Assembly: GCF_964275005.1 (NCBI RefSeq)
Contig: NC_092701.1
Location: forward strand, 6,182,715 to 6,246,714
Source of the DNA: Diadema setosum
Taxonomy: Eukaryota > Echinodermata > Echinoidea > Diadematoida > Diadematidae
Reading direction: 5' to 3'
DNA length: 64,000 nt
Shown piece by piece: positions 1 through 13,290 of the stretch; position 1 is the stretch's first letter, and each line of letters starts with the position of its first letter. Position numbers and translations under genes: made by a program. A model generated the notes under the pieces. It searched no databases and was not told where the DNA came from. It saw only the letters and a list, made by a program, of their open reading frames with translations.

Positions 1-552
1 AGTACCTATCATTAAGGCTAGTCGACGAAAATGTGAATGAAAGAAAGTTCATGGGATTGTATTAATGCATAAAGCTACTTGAATCTTGTTACATGTGTGA
101 ACGCTACTGCACTCCGCATGAACAGAGAGTTGTTATTATGCAGGAGAGGAAACAATAGCCCTTTTTAAGTGTACCCATCTTGGTGCCGCGGAGATTTTGG
201 GTCATTAATTGCGTCTCATATATTTCATTCAACCTCTCTCATCAATCTTTATGTGGGTTTCTCGTTAAATTTGTTGCTGATTAAAATCGTGAATTACTTG
301 GTCGGCATAATTGAAGTCAAGGACAGAATTATGTTCAAGAAAATAAGGCATTGAGAGCGAGAGAAGATAAAGATTTGAAATACAGTTTGTAATACAAAAT
401 GTAATGAACATTACCGCGTGGATGAGTTGCAAGTGCAATCTTTTTACCAAAAAAAAAAAAATAATAATGTAATAAACTACAGTTATTCCCAGTAAAATTG
501 GTAGAGATGCTGAGAATGATTAGTTCGATTTTTAAAAGTGTTACATAGTTTT

Positions 553-842
553 TTAGATTCGTGAAATTCTTCCGTCGAGATGTTTTCACTGCAATTGATT
601 GACAAATTGCCCCTACATAGACGTAAATAAACACTGAATTGATCAGTGTTTTAGTAGTAGCCATGATAAGAAAGCATGGGCGTACATACTCGAGCAGGAT
701 TCGAACCTACGACATCCTGATCACCCGACAGGCGTCATCCCCACGAGACCACCGAGCTTTCGCCCCACAGAAAGTGTAGGTTCTAATCCTTTAGAGCATG
801 CAGCGGGTACTGGGTAATTATTCAAATTCGTGAAATTCATGA
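553..842 (-). repeat. tRNA-derived SINE, copy 1
   Basis: On the minus strand, positions about 768-686 read as a tRNA-like segment: an A-box-like TGGTCTCGTGG and a perfect B box GGTTCGAATCC. It is embedded in sequence shared with 42,366-42,740 (CAATTGATTGACAAATTGCCCC near 592-613, and a TTCAAATTCGTG-type end near 822). The shared non-tRNA flank and the divergent stem show this is a retroposon and not a working tRNA gene. Confidence 0.65.
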
Positions 843-2054
843 TTTTGTGAAACATGTGAAATGGTATTTCATGTGCTACTACTTTCATTTCCAAATTGCG
901 CACAGAAGCAACGAGAATATGTTAGTTAACAGTAACATTCCAAACTGAGCATTTGCAGATTTTGAAGACTATACCATGTTTTGCGAAGTCTGTGACTGGA
1001 GAGATCATTGCAGACTATTGTCAACTGTGAACTTGCTTATAACCCGGCCTGTAAGGGACTGTTTCCCCGGGGGATTGACAAAGTTCAAAAATGAGTATAT
1101 GTCTGCAAAAGATCTTAATTCCGGCGAAGGGGCTGTGACGTCGTCAGATATTCGCCGCGGGTATAGTTTTTTTATTTTGGCGGAAATTGAAAAAAAAATA
1201 AGAAGTTCTGCCAAACGTATCTGCCATCCTGTTGTTATTTTTTGCGTTGCTCTAGAAAATGTATGCCCCTTGTTCCAAAGGTCAGAGGTGCTGCAGCGCC
1301 CCCACCATCCCCGGCTAGCTCCAAGGAGCCTGCGTTCGCTTCAACTAGAACGAGATTTGGATGGGAGGAGGACGGGGCCTACAAATTGCGAGGTCAAACA
1401 TAGCGTGCATACTGGATATTGAAGGATGGTTGTACAATTTGTTATTATAACATGCCCAGTTTTAAAGCATTACTTTAAAGCCTAGTATTCTGCCAAAGAT
1501 TTGACAACGATCAATTCATACATGCAGGCCTTATGAAAACGGGTGTACTCTGCATTACATTTTCAACAAAATTTGTATTGTACTTCATGATGTGAGTATA
1601 GCTCCTTGCAAAATATCACGACAATAATTTGACCGTGTTCTGACCGATGCAAGACATCATGTTTATATATCACAGCAGAATATTTTCTGTCGAATATTCA
1701 TTAAAGCACAAAATATTGGAAATATATACGCAAATCGTAGTATTTTGCGGCCTTGAACATGTGACTCTACTTTATTTTGTCATGTCATGTGTCATGTTTG
1801 CGTAGATTTTCATCCCTAAATCACAGCTTATTTTCTTTTCATGAAAAGAAACAATATTTCCACTTTCAGATGAGTCATGCATTTTCCTTAGTTTTCACCG
1901 TCGCATTGTGATAATAAGCTGTGAAATGGGAAGGTGCTGTAGATCATTCCGTATTCATGCTACCGTTCGGCGTGCATACAAGCACGAATGAGAGCGCTTT
2001 TCGCCGTGCTGTGGTTTGACTGTTTTTCCGTATTTTGAGTCTTGATTTGCTCAT
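843..2054. other. non-coding stretch, no gene recognised
   Basis: An open frame of 148 codons (976-1422, plus) lies in a slightly GC-richer patch (about 1060-1400) that includes a CRE-like TGACGTCGTCA at 1137. No domain, signal peptide or convincing splice pattern was recognised, so it is not called a gene. Confidence 0.4.
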
Positions 2055-2290
2055 GATTTGTCCTTCCGTCCGTCCGTAATCAATTTTGTTGACAGCAAAA
2101 CTTCAAAAATCATTTGAGTTGTCCTAACCAAACTTGGCATGTATATGCAAGAGTGGACGAAGTTGTGCCCATGAAGTTTTGGTGGCACATGATTAAGGTC
2201 AAAGGACAAGGTCATATTCTCAAATTTTCACTATTCCCCCATTTTCATGCAATGCCTGGAGGTATTTTCTTCAAGCTAGGTACACACATG
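2055..2290. repeat. dispersed repeat with CCGTCCGTCCG tract and DR1-like site
   Basis: A CCGTCCGTCCG tract (about 2066) is followed by a segment like those in other marine-invertebrate repeats (compare the ACTTGGCA-containing units at 45.7-46.4 kb). It carries AGGTCAAAGGACA at 2196-2208, one mismatch from a perfect nuclear-receptor direct repeat with 1-bp spacing. It appears non-coding. Confidence 0.45.
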
Positions 2291-2635
2291 TATTAACAAA
2301 TAAATATATTAGGCTAATAATATAAGAGTTGAGAACAACTTTTATTTTGTATCTATGCCTACCATCAAACAAAAACTTTGAAAAGAAGGAAAAGAATGCG
2401 GTAGATGATTTATGCATAAATTGTACTACTGTAACACCGTGACGCAAAAAAAAAATGAGCATGTGCTTTTGTGCACTTTATTAACTGACCAAACTGTGTG
2501 AAGTCAATGGACGTTCTGAAAATTGGAAGAGTCCATTTGATGTACTAGAGGCTCAATGACATTGTTTAGCAAAGCAAAATTATATTTTAGCAGTCAATTA
2601 AAAGAGAAAAATGGCATAGATTATAAATAAGTGCA

Positions 2636-2815
2636 CTGTTTGTTTGTATTTATTCATGAATAAAAAACACATACATTTTCATTAAAATATCAAAATCATG
2701 CACATCAAAGTAATAAGAAGGAGAGCCCAAATTCAGTGATACACGTGTATCTCCAGAATAACACTGTTCCTCCTTGGAGTCCTTACCGTACAGTTTACAA
2801 AAAAAAAAAAACATG
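2636..2815. repeat. 170-bp dispersed repeat, copy 1
   Basis: Strongly similar to 3000-3178: both start with a TGTTTGTATTTATT-type sequence, share ATCAAAATCATGCACAT and GTGATACACGTGTATCTCC, and end in CCTTACCGTACAGTTTA followed by poly(A). The A-rich 3' end in both copies suggests a retroposed fragment on the plus strand. Confidence 0.6.
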
Positions 2816-2999
2816 ATAATTTTATTTTCGTTCATGTTTGTGTCTACACGAAAAGCCAAGGTGATAGAAACCATCAAAAAAGTAAAGTGGTAAGAATTTA
2901 AAGGGATTTCGATAAGTTCAAAGTGCGACAGAAATCACAGTTTACCATTTACCGGCAGTCGCTAGCACCTTTTGTACATGTGGCGTTATATCGTAATAT

Positions 3000-3170
3000 T
3001 GTTTGTCTGTTTGTATTTATTTCCGCATCATGTATACAAAAACACATACATTTTTAAATAAAGATATCAAAATCATGCACATGAAAGTAATACGGAGGAG
3101 AGCCCAAACTTAGTGATACACGTGTATCTCCAGAATAACACTGTTCCTCCTTAGAGTCCTTACCGTACAG

Positions 3171-3212
<42 letters not shown>
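3000..3212. repeat. 170-bp dispersed repeat, copy 2, with A and AT tail
   Basis: Second copy of the 2636-2815 repeat, about 365 bp downstream in the same orientation. Its tail runs poly(A) into an (AT)n microsatellite (about 3190-3212). Confidence 0.6.
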
Positions 3213-3213
<1 letters not shown>

Positions 3214-6200
3214 CTTCAATCTACACAGAAAACAGAAACAGAAACAAACGCTAAAACAACACTTAAGTCTAAAAATCCAAACAAGCAAACACCGTAACTA
3301 CAATGTACCGTGACTTCTTAAATGTGTGTAGAAATATTATGTACAATAATTCTGCTATCATACTCACAACTCATAATAATCATTTTAAATAGTTCGTATG
3401 TATAGTGACCATTTACAATGAATGTTTGACATCGCAGTGAAACACTAGTCTTGTAGACAATATCATATGAAAATCATAAGTGATTGATAAAAACAACAAA
3501 ACAGAGAGAAACTATACAACTTACACGTACAATGCCATAATAACAGTAAATGCAGTCATATTTTTGAATATTTTAGCTATTTTTAGCTAACAAGAAAGAC
3601 TAAAAAAATGACAACAAAGAATAGAAGTTGTTAGGGAGACTTAGAAACATTGAAACTAAAATCCTACGCAATGACAATAATCTCTGAATTACTTAAAATA
3701 AGGAGTTTAAAAGTGAAAGGACGATCCAGAAGGTGCTAATCACAGACATTCACTTGATTTGTTTACACTTTATATAGAAACATGGATCGCTGATATCCAT
3801 AAACCCCAGGTTACACAATACATGTATTTACATTACATTGGATGACAATAAAAGGGATACAAGGGTGGACATTGGCCCTAGCGAGTGCAATATTCTCTGG
3901 TATTCCATGAATATTATGCATAATGGAAAATATATTCCATCATGCATTATATTTATTTCAATGTGTTTATTCCATTATGCATAATTTGGTTCTCATTTGA
4001 ACCTCTCACACATAAAACATTTTTCTCAACCACAGTCAAATCGCTCTGTGTTGCCCTCTACAGGTGCCTTCGTTGACTCAAGCAATGGACATCACGTTCA
4101 CCCTTTAATACAAAATTCAATAAACACAGCATTCAGTTCCATTAGTGATGATGACTTTTTGATTTGGTAGGACTTCTTTCGTAGAAAGGAAATCAAATAC
4201 CAATCAAAACGATATTTTCTTTTATGATTATGTTTCAGACAGTTTTAGTGATTGGCGCAAGAATAAGATTATGACTTTTCGTAGAATGCCAATTGCAAGG
4301 TCCATCTTCCGAATATGTTATTCACAATCAGTTTAATAATAATATTAAGTAGTGTTATGATACCATTTTTGCGCTTATACATTTTAATATCAGGAGCATC
4401 AATAAAACAATTTGAAGAACTGCGATTATCTTTAAATAATTCCGTCATGCAAAAATTATCGGCAGTAGGTCTAACCGAAACCTGGCTTTACCTTTTTATT
4501 AATAAAAATTGTTTTATAATGGTTGATTTTTATTAAAGACTCATTAAAGCAAAATAATATGTCACAAGATGCTTTGAAAATATTGCTATCTGCTTCTTTT
4601 TCCCTTGATATCTAAATCCACATAATTGTAAGTCAACGAATCCGCTTCCTTTATTGATAATATTTTTGTATAGTATTCTTCCTCCTCCCGATTCTTTTGT
4701 AGTACTCTCAGATATTGCGGATCATTTCCGCATCTCTACTGTTTTTTTTTTTTTCTTTAATTGATACAGTTAATAATACATGCAGAAGTTTCTTAAAACC
4801 AGAAAATCACGCATGAATGTACATTGTATAGACAGGCTAGGTGCTGGTTTAGACAGTGCAGACTGGTCCTGCATTTTTGACAAAAAGGATGTTAATTTGT
4901 CATTTGACTAAAATAAGCTAAATATGAAAAAAAAAAAATACGTATAGGCTTCCAGGAATCTCTTATTCGCTTTTGCGTTCACTAAACAGAAAGAACAATT
5001 TGTATTATAAATTCAAAATGAATTGTACTTAGCAATCAAAATTTCTATACATACAGTAGTTATAAATATACCCTGACAAAATTTATACGTTTAGAAGAGG
5101 AAAAATATCATATCAATCAGTTTAAAACTTAAAAGATATGATACGCAAAAGACATGGATAATTGTAAAGCAAGCAAATAATATATCAACAAATAAATCAT
5201 TATCACTAATATCAGATTTGATACTGAACTTTTTGAAGATCCTTGTCAAATTTGTAATATTTTGAATAATAATTTTTCTTCAATAATTTTTCTTCAATTG
5301 GAGAAAATCTGGCAATAATAATATTCCTCCGTCAACGAAACACTTTTCCGAACTTTCACATAGACAGTATATGTAAAACTATTCCCCGAAGCATCAAATA
5401 ATGGTATAATTCATAATCTTAAATTTTGTCTTGCTTAATCGTCTTTGCTTACATTATATTCATCCTTAATATTGCCATATTTAAATCATGGTATTCTCGC
5501 GTGGGGGAAAACATATCAAACAGTCTTAGATTAAATATTTCTATTACGAAAGAAATCACTCCATATTATATTGCTTACTGCACTCTCGTCTCACGCCATT
5601 CCGTTATTATTCGAACACAAAATATTGAAAATCAAATATTTATATATGTTGAATCTAGGACAATTTATTATTATTGTAATAAAAATAATCTTCCGAATAA
5701 ATTAGAAACAATGTTAAAAAAAAAAATCATTTCACAATTGCAGATTTTGGTCATAATATAACCCTCTACACAAAACTTCGACTTTACACAGGAACTAATG
5801 ATGTGCGTGTGAGTGTGTGCTTACAATCACCCTGAACAATGGACATTGATACCAGCTGCTCAGCGCTCTGCTGATCAGGCTTTTGGTCTCTTGCTCCAAG
5901 GCACATGAATACTTTAATTGACGATGGATTGCCCTGGGCACTGCTAATCTGAACTCATGGTAAAGGGTAAAATACATGCACATGAAAAAAAAAATGTGGG
6001 GGGGGGGGTAAAGATGACTTGAGACACTTGAGACATTATTTTCTACTCTACCATCTCTGACTGGGAAAGTATGAAATGAATTAGTGTCATCTGCAAAAAA
6101 CCTTGAATTAAAGAAATTAGTTGAATTTAAAAAGCAAATCATTAACATATCAAAATAAGAAATGCTGTTGGGCTTCAAGCAGACATTTTTCACATTAGTA

Positions 6201-7037
6201 AACTAGAAACACACCGATATGTGTATATTCCAGTAGTCTCGGAGCCAGAGCACACGTATGCCTCTGATTCCATAATGTTCTTTTTTTGCACAATATATCA
6301 TGATTAATTAAAAATAAGTCTTCTTAAAAAAAAAAAGAATACGAAGATGAAAAGTACACACGAAATTTGAATGTAAATTACATGTACTTTTTCATACTGT
6401 AGGCTTGTGCATGTTACATGATGACAATATTTGTGTGTCCACGCGGATACAATGTACATGGTTCTAAGTTGAATGAATGAAGTAGAAAATAGACTTCCTA
6501 AAACAAAATATGAATGCTCGTAGCAAGCTCACCAGCCACGATTTCTTATTTTGATTGCAAAAATTTCTCTTAAACGACATTGGTTGCTCTTTGTGTTAAA
6601 TTGAGTGACCGATAGACGAGAAGAGTACATGTGCCGTATTGTTGAATATGAAAAACGATTTTAAGAATTTTATGGGCAAGAGTTTGAAATTGACCGTAAA
6701 ATCCTACATTTTTTGACCTACAGCGTTCAATACAATTTGTCATTGGTCTTTACAACCACATTTGTGCATGATCATTGTCAACACTTTCTGTGTGTTTATT
6801 TTTCTTAGCTTTAACTTTCCCGCCTATTTTGAAAGTCATTTTTTTTATCACATGACTTGACTGGAGTTCGAAGTTCACGTGGAATTTTCCAATTCCTGTT
6901 CAAGCGCTGCCTTTAAATATGGCTTTGTTGATCAGAAAACATTCGGTCAGTCTCAGCAGCCCACTGTTCGGACTTGAAAACGTTGAAATTCAATTGAGTG
7001 CAGGCTAATGAAAGACAGAGAAAATATGAAAACCTAC
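3213..7037. other. AT-rich non-coding stretch
   Basis: Very AT-rich sequence with short homopolymers and no recognisable protein domains. Open frames here are short and of low complexity. An A-run to G-run junction lies at 5985-6008. If the candidate signal-peptide exon at 7128-7038 is real, its downstream exons would lie here or past the left edge; none was identified. Confidence 0.4.
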
Positions 7038-7128
7038 CTTTTGTGGTGGGACTGCAGACCAAAGAAATGATCAGGGCTAGTAGCATAATGAAGTGGTACC
7101 AGTATGTTTCATCCTTCACACCAGCCAT
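7038..7128 (-). CDS. candidate first coding exon with signal peptide
   Basis: On the minus strand an ATG in good context (ACCATGG) opens 30 codons, MAGVKDETYWYHF followed by the hydrophobic stretch IMLLALIISLVCS, then a donor AAAAG|GTAGGT in phase 1. Signal-peptide exons ending in phase 1 are common in secreted and type I membrane proteins. A second in-frame ATG lies nine codons upstream but in weaker context. No following exon was found to the left, so the gene is unidentified and may run out of the window. A chance hydrophobic open frame cannot be excluded. Confidence 0.35.
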
Positions 7129-8030
7129 GGTACAGTTTATACAGTCAATCCACACTGAGGCTTAGAGTCGATTCACAGTTGCTGTTTGTGTATGGCTCAA
7201 TGATTTCGGTTTACAGAACGGCATTGTATAATATTCTTCTTCGGCACGATGTAATTACGATTCAACTTTGGCCACAAGTGATGAAATTATGTGGAAAATG
7301 CAAAAATAACGAGATATCTTGACAAACTGTACTTGCAGTTGAAGCTTCAGATCGCCACTCCTTGTTACTGTCCGCTTGATTAATATAGCGTGTGTGCCTG
7401 CGTGGCGTCAGTATCTTTAGGATACAAACACAGAATTGTATACCGTTAAAGGTATTGTACAGTTTCGGTTGAGACCTAACTTCAGATTTCGAACATTTTT
7501 TTTTTTTTTGTGTGTGTGTGAGATAATGAGAAACTTTTTTTATGATATATGAAAGAGAAACATGTAATTTCAAGAGGATTTCAGCGTTTCTTTGATGAAA
7601 ATTGGTTTTGAAATGGCTGAGATATCCAAAAAAGAGTGATCGTAGGTGGGACCCAGCTTTTATTACAATCGTTTTATTTTGCTTTGTTATTGGGTGCCTC
7701 AGCCATACCAAAACCGATTTTCGTCAAATAAACTTTGAATTCCTCCTATACAATGGTATCCTCTGTACAATGTCATAAGTGGTTTCCTAGTCAAAAGCCA
7801 AACATTCTCATCTCCGCCAATACTAAACTGTCCCTTTAATTGCACAAATGCCTGTCAGTTCTGGACTCATTTTATTGTAGGCATCTGGTGTAAAGAGCGG
7901 ATAGAATTTCTGAGTTGGAGCTTGGTTAATATAACTGCAATTCTCCATTGTGAATTAGGTAGAACTGGCTCAATCTGGCATAGAGTTGTCTGTCAGCTAG
8001 ACTTCCCACTCCTCCATCATTTCACTCTGT

Positions 8031-8073
8031 TCTTCTTCTTCTTCTTCTTCTTCTTCTTCTTCTTCTTCTTCTT
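8031..8073. repeat. (TTC)n microsatellite
   Basis: Uninterrupted TTC trinucleotide tract. It yields a spurious poly-Phe open frame on the plus strand. Confidence 0.9.
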
Positions 8074-8588
8074 GCCTGTAGTCTGTTTCTTTCAACCTTT
8101 AAAATTCTTGCAGAACTTGGTGATAGTGTGTGTCATAGGGTTAAGATGCATGTGCCAATAATTTACAGGGCGCAAGTGAAAACTGCCTCGAAATTAGCTG
8201 TTTTTTAGGAGGTACCTCTACATTTCTGATCTAGAGAGTTAGAGAGTTGTTATATCAGTTTTCGTTTATTTTTTGCCTATCATACTTTAACTCGCACGAC
8301 CGGCTTTATGGATTCAAAAGCGTATATACAAACCTAGCGTGCGCATTGTGTGGTGTACAGACACGTATACTGTATTGCAACTATGGACATGACTTTGCAG
8401 AATTTGAGAGCCATTTCTATGGCATAATCAAAATCAACCCATGGAGGGGTGAAAGGTCAGAGATCATATCAGGCCATACGAGAGCTAGGGCAGTTCAACA
8501 GCCGTAAACAATTATGTTAATTCTGTGTTTTCCCATACATACTACACCTCACTGCAATGAGCAAAATGGGCTGAACAAGTTAGTGAGC

Positions 8589-8762
8589 TTAAAGGGAAGG
8601 CAAACCCAAAGAGCAATGTGGATTTAGTGAAAGCAGCAACATTAGTACAACACAGTGAAAATTTGAAGAAAATCGGACAATCGATGCAAAACTTATGAAT
8701 ATTTAAAGTTTTGGTATTGGAACCGCTGGATGAAGAGACTACTAGAGGTTATGACGTATGAG
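8589..8762. mobile_element. TTAA-ended inverted-repeat element, half copy
   Basis: Begins TTAAAGGGAAGGCAAACCC and matches the left arm of the full elements at 22,269-22,834 and 53,594-54,160, up to the sequence ATGACGTATGAGT, then stops. The centre and the opposite arm are missing, so this is a solo arm left by deletion. Confidence 0.75.
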
Positions 8763-11540
8763 TAGGATGCGTGGATGCTTACATTTATTGTGTGGGCCTA
8801 TGTGTATACATGTATTCGTATAGGCCCAAGTACAAAATGAACACACAAACAAACACACACGAGCACACACATATATATGATGAAAGGAAACCAAATTAGG
8901 GACTGATAACAACGATATATTTTCATTTTGCACTGTGTCAGAAAAAAAAAGTTGGATATTTGAAGCAACCATTTTGTTTTAACTGTCAGATTCAAATCAT
9001 ACTGTGCCCAATTAGTTCATTCAATTGACTTTGTATTTCAGCTATGTATATGAAAAAGACATTCAGAAATAAAATCAAAATCATATCATGCTCTTTCTGC
9101 CTTTTAAATATGGGGCCTCTTGTCAGCAAAAAAAAAAAAAGAATAAAAATAACAGAAACAGAACAAGTAATAGAGATTGCTAGTAGCATAAATTCTGATA
9201 AGATTTGATGTATAAAAATGTTAAAGTGAATTTTTCGGATATGAGAAACTTCAAGTCCATTAAAATAACATCCTCCGCCGGAATGATTAATCAGAAACTA
9301 ACATGTGCCTCAGAGTAAAAGCATTGTAATTCAAGCATTCAAATGCCATCATACATTTCATACATGATTATATCATATTACAAAATTAGAGAACGCTTTG
9401 ATAAAGGAAAGTCAATAAAATTATGAAATACAATGGAAAATGTATGTGTGACATCAGAAATACTATAGAATTGCGTTTGTTTAGTGCTACACTATTTTGG
9501 ATGCACATCAAACAAAGCAAACTTGGCGAACTTTTTTGAGACCACCATTAATTGCATGTTTTTGCAATAATATCTCCAAAGTTTGTAATGTAGGCCTACT
9601 TGACCATGTGTAGAACTGTGTTGTTGTTTTTTTAAATCATATCTTAAGAACTGGTCCCCAATTTAGTCCCAACCAATGCAAGGGAGCCAACTTACACCTG
9701 CATGGCAAACGAACAAACAAACAAACTTCAACATAGATACACTGACTGGTGTAGGCCCATTTGTACTTACTCATAGCCTTTCTGGTTTTCAAAGAATTGT
9801 AATTCTGTACATTCTCTCTTTGGAGGTTTGAGGCCAGTAGGTGTGGTTTCAATTGTGGCACGATAATGTTTATCTTGGAGTTTGTGCGGATAATGGTTCT
9901 ATCATCTGTCATGTTTGGTGCCACATTTCACTGTGTGTTTTCAAGACGATGATTGAAAATGTGACTTTGAAATAAGTCCTCAATTTGGTACCTTCCCTCG
10001 AGGGGCAGTCCGTTTCCGCTGCGACTAACTTGAATCTGCACTTACCAACAAATCATAGTACGCTTCCCTTCATTGAAGGGGAGTGATATCCACATAATAC
10101 AGGATTCCCTGCTGGACAGAACGCAAGGTCCAACAATGTGAAAACAACGTGAAACACAGTGTCAACACATTGTGAAAACAAGGTGAATTTTCCTAAAAAT
10201 GTTTAAAAAATTAACATTTTGAATACGTTGTGAAGTATCAATTTACAGTGTGAAACAGAACATTACCATGTAAACACTCTGTGGAAGCTGCACACTACAG
10301 TGTGAAACAGTCTTCACACTGTTGAATTTTTTAACATAATAAAATTATTATTGTGAAGACACTGCGGGACAGTGACGTCAGGATTTTAATCTGGATTAAT
10401 GGATCTGATTTAGTGAGGTTTGAGGAGAATCGGTCAACCTGTTCGAAAGTTATTGGGTTCTTTGTTTTGTTTGGGTGTTTTTTTTTTTTTGTTTTTTTTT
10501 TTGGGGGGGGGGAGAGTTTCAGTGGTGTCATCACTGGATGAGAAGACCACAACAGTTCTAGAGGTTGCTGCAGGACAACGAAATCGAGGAAATGCAATTC
10601 ATCGCCTCTTTATTGTCCTATCAAAACGAACGAGCGATGACTCACCTCCTTCAAAAAGCATTAAGGATTTTATTACCCTTAACTCGTTAGTATAGAACAA
10701 CTCGCAGGAATGTGTACTCTTCTTTATGAACATGAAATTTTGCAGAATTCTCTTTACATCTACTTTTTATTGTTATGTTACCATCATGCAGTGACATCTT
10801 GAACTGCTGAATTCTTTTCATCCAAAGGTGGCAGAAGTTTAAAAAGGATTAGATTTGGTAGATTTTCTCAAAATTTCACTGATGCTTTCTACTAATATTC
10901 TGCTTTCACGTAATCCGCCTATAATATAGGCAGCATAGTACCCTTGAAAGTTTGGGTTCTATGAAGTCCCTATACGGCGGCCATCAAGTGTGGCATGATG
11001 TCTGTTTGTGAATATTAAATTATCATCCCAGAGATATAACCTGCCAATCTCGTAACATTTTCAGGAGGAGAAGGAGTATGTGAAAATTGGCCACTCAAAA
11101 AGTGAAATACCCAATGAAAATCAAATGGATAGACGCACGCACCTATACAGACAGTTTTACATGAACACACACTATGGTAGGCTCGACACTAACGGTGGCC
11201 CGGTGGCCCGCCTCGGGTCACAAAATTTTTTTGAAAAGCATGTCAATAAATTCGTAACTTTTAGCGCCGAAAATTAGCAGTTAAATTTGTTCAAAGGATG
11301 GATGAAAAGGACTGAGTGAGTGCCTGGAATTGAGTGTTGCGAGTTTGTTGAGGTTTATTTATGTTGTCCAACTTCCGATTAAAAAAAAAAAACAGTACTT
11401 TTAATGTCTTTTATTGTTTTTGTTTTTGTTTTCGGGCCACCAAATTTTTCTCTCGAGCCACCAAAAATTTGAAATTGAGGATTTTGGTGGTCCTATTGGG
11501 CCACCAAACAAAAAAAAAGTTAGCGTGGAGCCCTGATTAT

Positions 11541-11580
<40 letters not shown>

Positions 11581-12846
11581 TATACTCACACTCATTAGCA
11601 AACTGTTTTACAGCCGTAATGTTTGATTTGATTTTTGATTTGATTTGATTTGTTTATTCTTCGTATTGCATCAGTAACATTTTTTTATCGACATAATCAA
11701 ACATAACAATATACGAATACGATACTCATTATAGTTGGTTTCTACAATTCCAAAAACTTTAATTACACATTCATCTGTGACGTAATTAGAGTACATTGTC
11801 TTATGAATAACCATTACAGAACAGTCACCAATAATAAGCTATAAGCTTGACTCTTTGGCAAGCGATGATGCAATACGTTGATACAATAGGAGAAGGGCGT
11901 CCAACATGATGCTCGTGGATAAGGGAAATAATAGAAGAGACAGAAAGAACAAGGAAGAGAGGTTGATAGAAACCTTCCGATACCAGGCTTACCAGATCAA
12001 ACTCACAATAAACATACACATGTACATGATTATAGATTACAATAATGTATTCACATATTCACTCACAAATAGACAGTGATTCAGTGTTGCTATTGTCAAC
12101 AAGATTACATTGAATTAAGAATAGAAGAAAAATTAGAACAACTAAGAAGTATACACAGTTCAGCTCCCTACCAGGGAGTATACAAGAGTATAACATGTCC
12201 GACATAACAAGAATAACAGACAGCAGAGACAAAGACAAAGACGTATAAGTATGGGAGGAGTGCAGAATAGGCGTAGGCAGGCGCGTCCCGCTTGTGCAGA
12301 GTTTTAAGAACAAGCATGTGTAAAAGCCAGGCATACAGAATGCATATAGGGAAGGGTTTCTGCACAGAACATCACTGGTCGTGCTGGTAGTGTGTGATCA
12401 TGTTCTCAACTGTTTCTTTTTTATAATGAATATGATATTATGGAGTTGGTATTACGTATTAAAAAATATACACATCTTTTATTTGTAAAGTCTTAAAAAG
12501 AGACATAGAGGGGATCTCTGTGATCATAATAACCAGCATTTGCACATTATCATACGAATAGCTTTCTCTTGCAATTTGAATATGGTATCACTGACATACA
12601 TCGAATTTGCCCATGATTGATATACCGCTACACATCAATATCCTATGATCATTATTCACGTGGCCAAATGCATAATATGCAGTAATCTTTTAAGAAGTTT
12701 TTCTGCTTTTCTTCCTCAGATTACTTGGATTTTCCGGCAAATGAGAAGTTTCAGAACCAAATTTGTGTGTATGGCATTATGATCTCTGTCAGTTAATAAT
12801 TGTAATAATATTAAAAGGCTCTACTAATAATAATAGTAGTAGCAGT

Positions 12847-12918
<72 letters not shown>

Positions 12919-13044
12919 TAGCAGTAGGCATAGTAGTTATAATAATAATAATAATAATAATAGCGTTAATAATAATGATAATAATAATAATAACAATAAT
13001 AATAATAACAATAACAACAATAAGAATAATATACAAATAAGGTT
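8763..13044. other. non-coding stretch with scattered simple repeats
   Basis: No gene recognised. It holds repeated CAGTGTGAA-type words (10,125-10,330), a T-run to G-run junction (10,478-10,512), GGGCCACCAAA-type repeat fragments (11,170-11,535, related to 53,140-53,240), an (AT)n tract (about 11,544-11,573) and TAG/TAA trinucleotide tracts from about 12,825. Confidence 0.4.
12825..13030. repeat. compound (TAG)n / (TAA)n microsatellite
   Basis: A long TAG tract (about 12,838-12,918) passes into a TAA tract with variants to about 13,030. It produces a spurious poly-Leu/Ile frame on the minus strand. Confidence 0.9.
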
Positions 13045-13290
13045 GTTGTGTTGTTGTTTTTTATCCAGGGTAGCCCTCCAGTGTTGCCGCTGCTCGACAA
13101 AAGGGCCCTGTTATCATTATTACCCCAGCGTTGTCAGGCGCCCATCCATACACCTGGTTCGAGAGAGATATAGTTCCGTAAAAACATCTTATCCAAGGAC
13201 GTGAGCACTGGCAGATGGGCTGGTATCGACCTCTCGACCTCCGTTTGGGAGTCGGTAGTATTATCCATAATGCTACAGCGCCCCCGCTTC
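13045..13290 (-). repeat. SINE-like repeat
   Basis: The minus strand reads GGGGGCGCTGTAGCATTATG, then a GACTCCCAAACGGAGG stem-like segment and GGTCGATACC, which resembles a degenerate pol III B box. GC content is higher than the flanks. It is not related by sequence to the SINE at 553-842. Identification as a SINE is an inference. Confidence 0.4.

Noticed and set aside
686..768. Functional tRNA gene
   Set aside because: A and B box-like motifs are present, but the cloverleaf is poor and the same flanks recur at 42.4 kb, so it is a SINE.
976..1422. 148-codon open frame as a gene
   Set aside because: No domain, no signal, no splice context and an unremarkable composition; length alone is not enough here.
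7145..7152. TATAAA-like word upstream of the candidate signal-peptide exon
   Set aside because: It is only 8 bases before the ATG, too close to act as a TATA box for this start.
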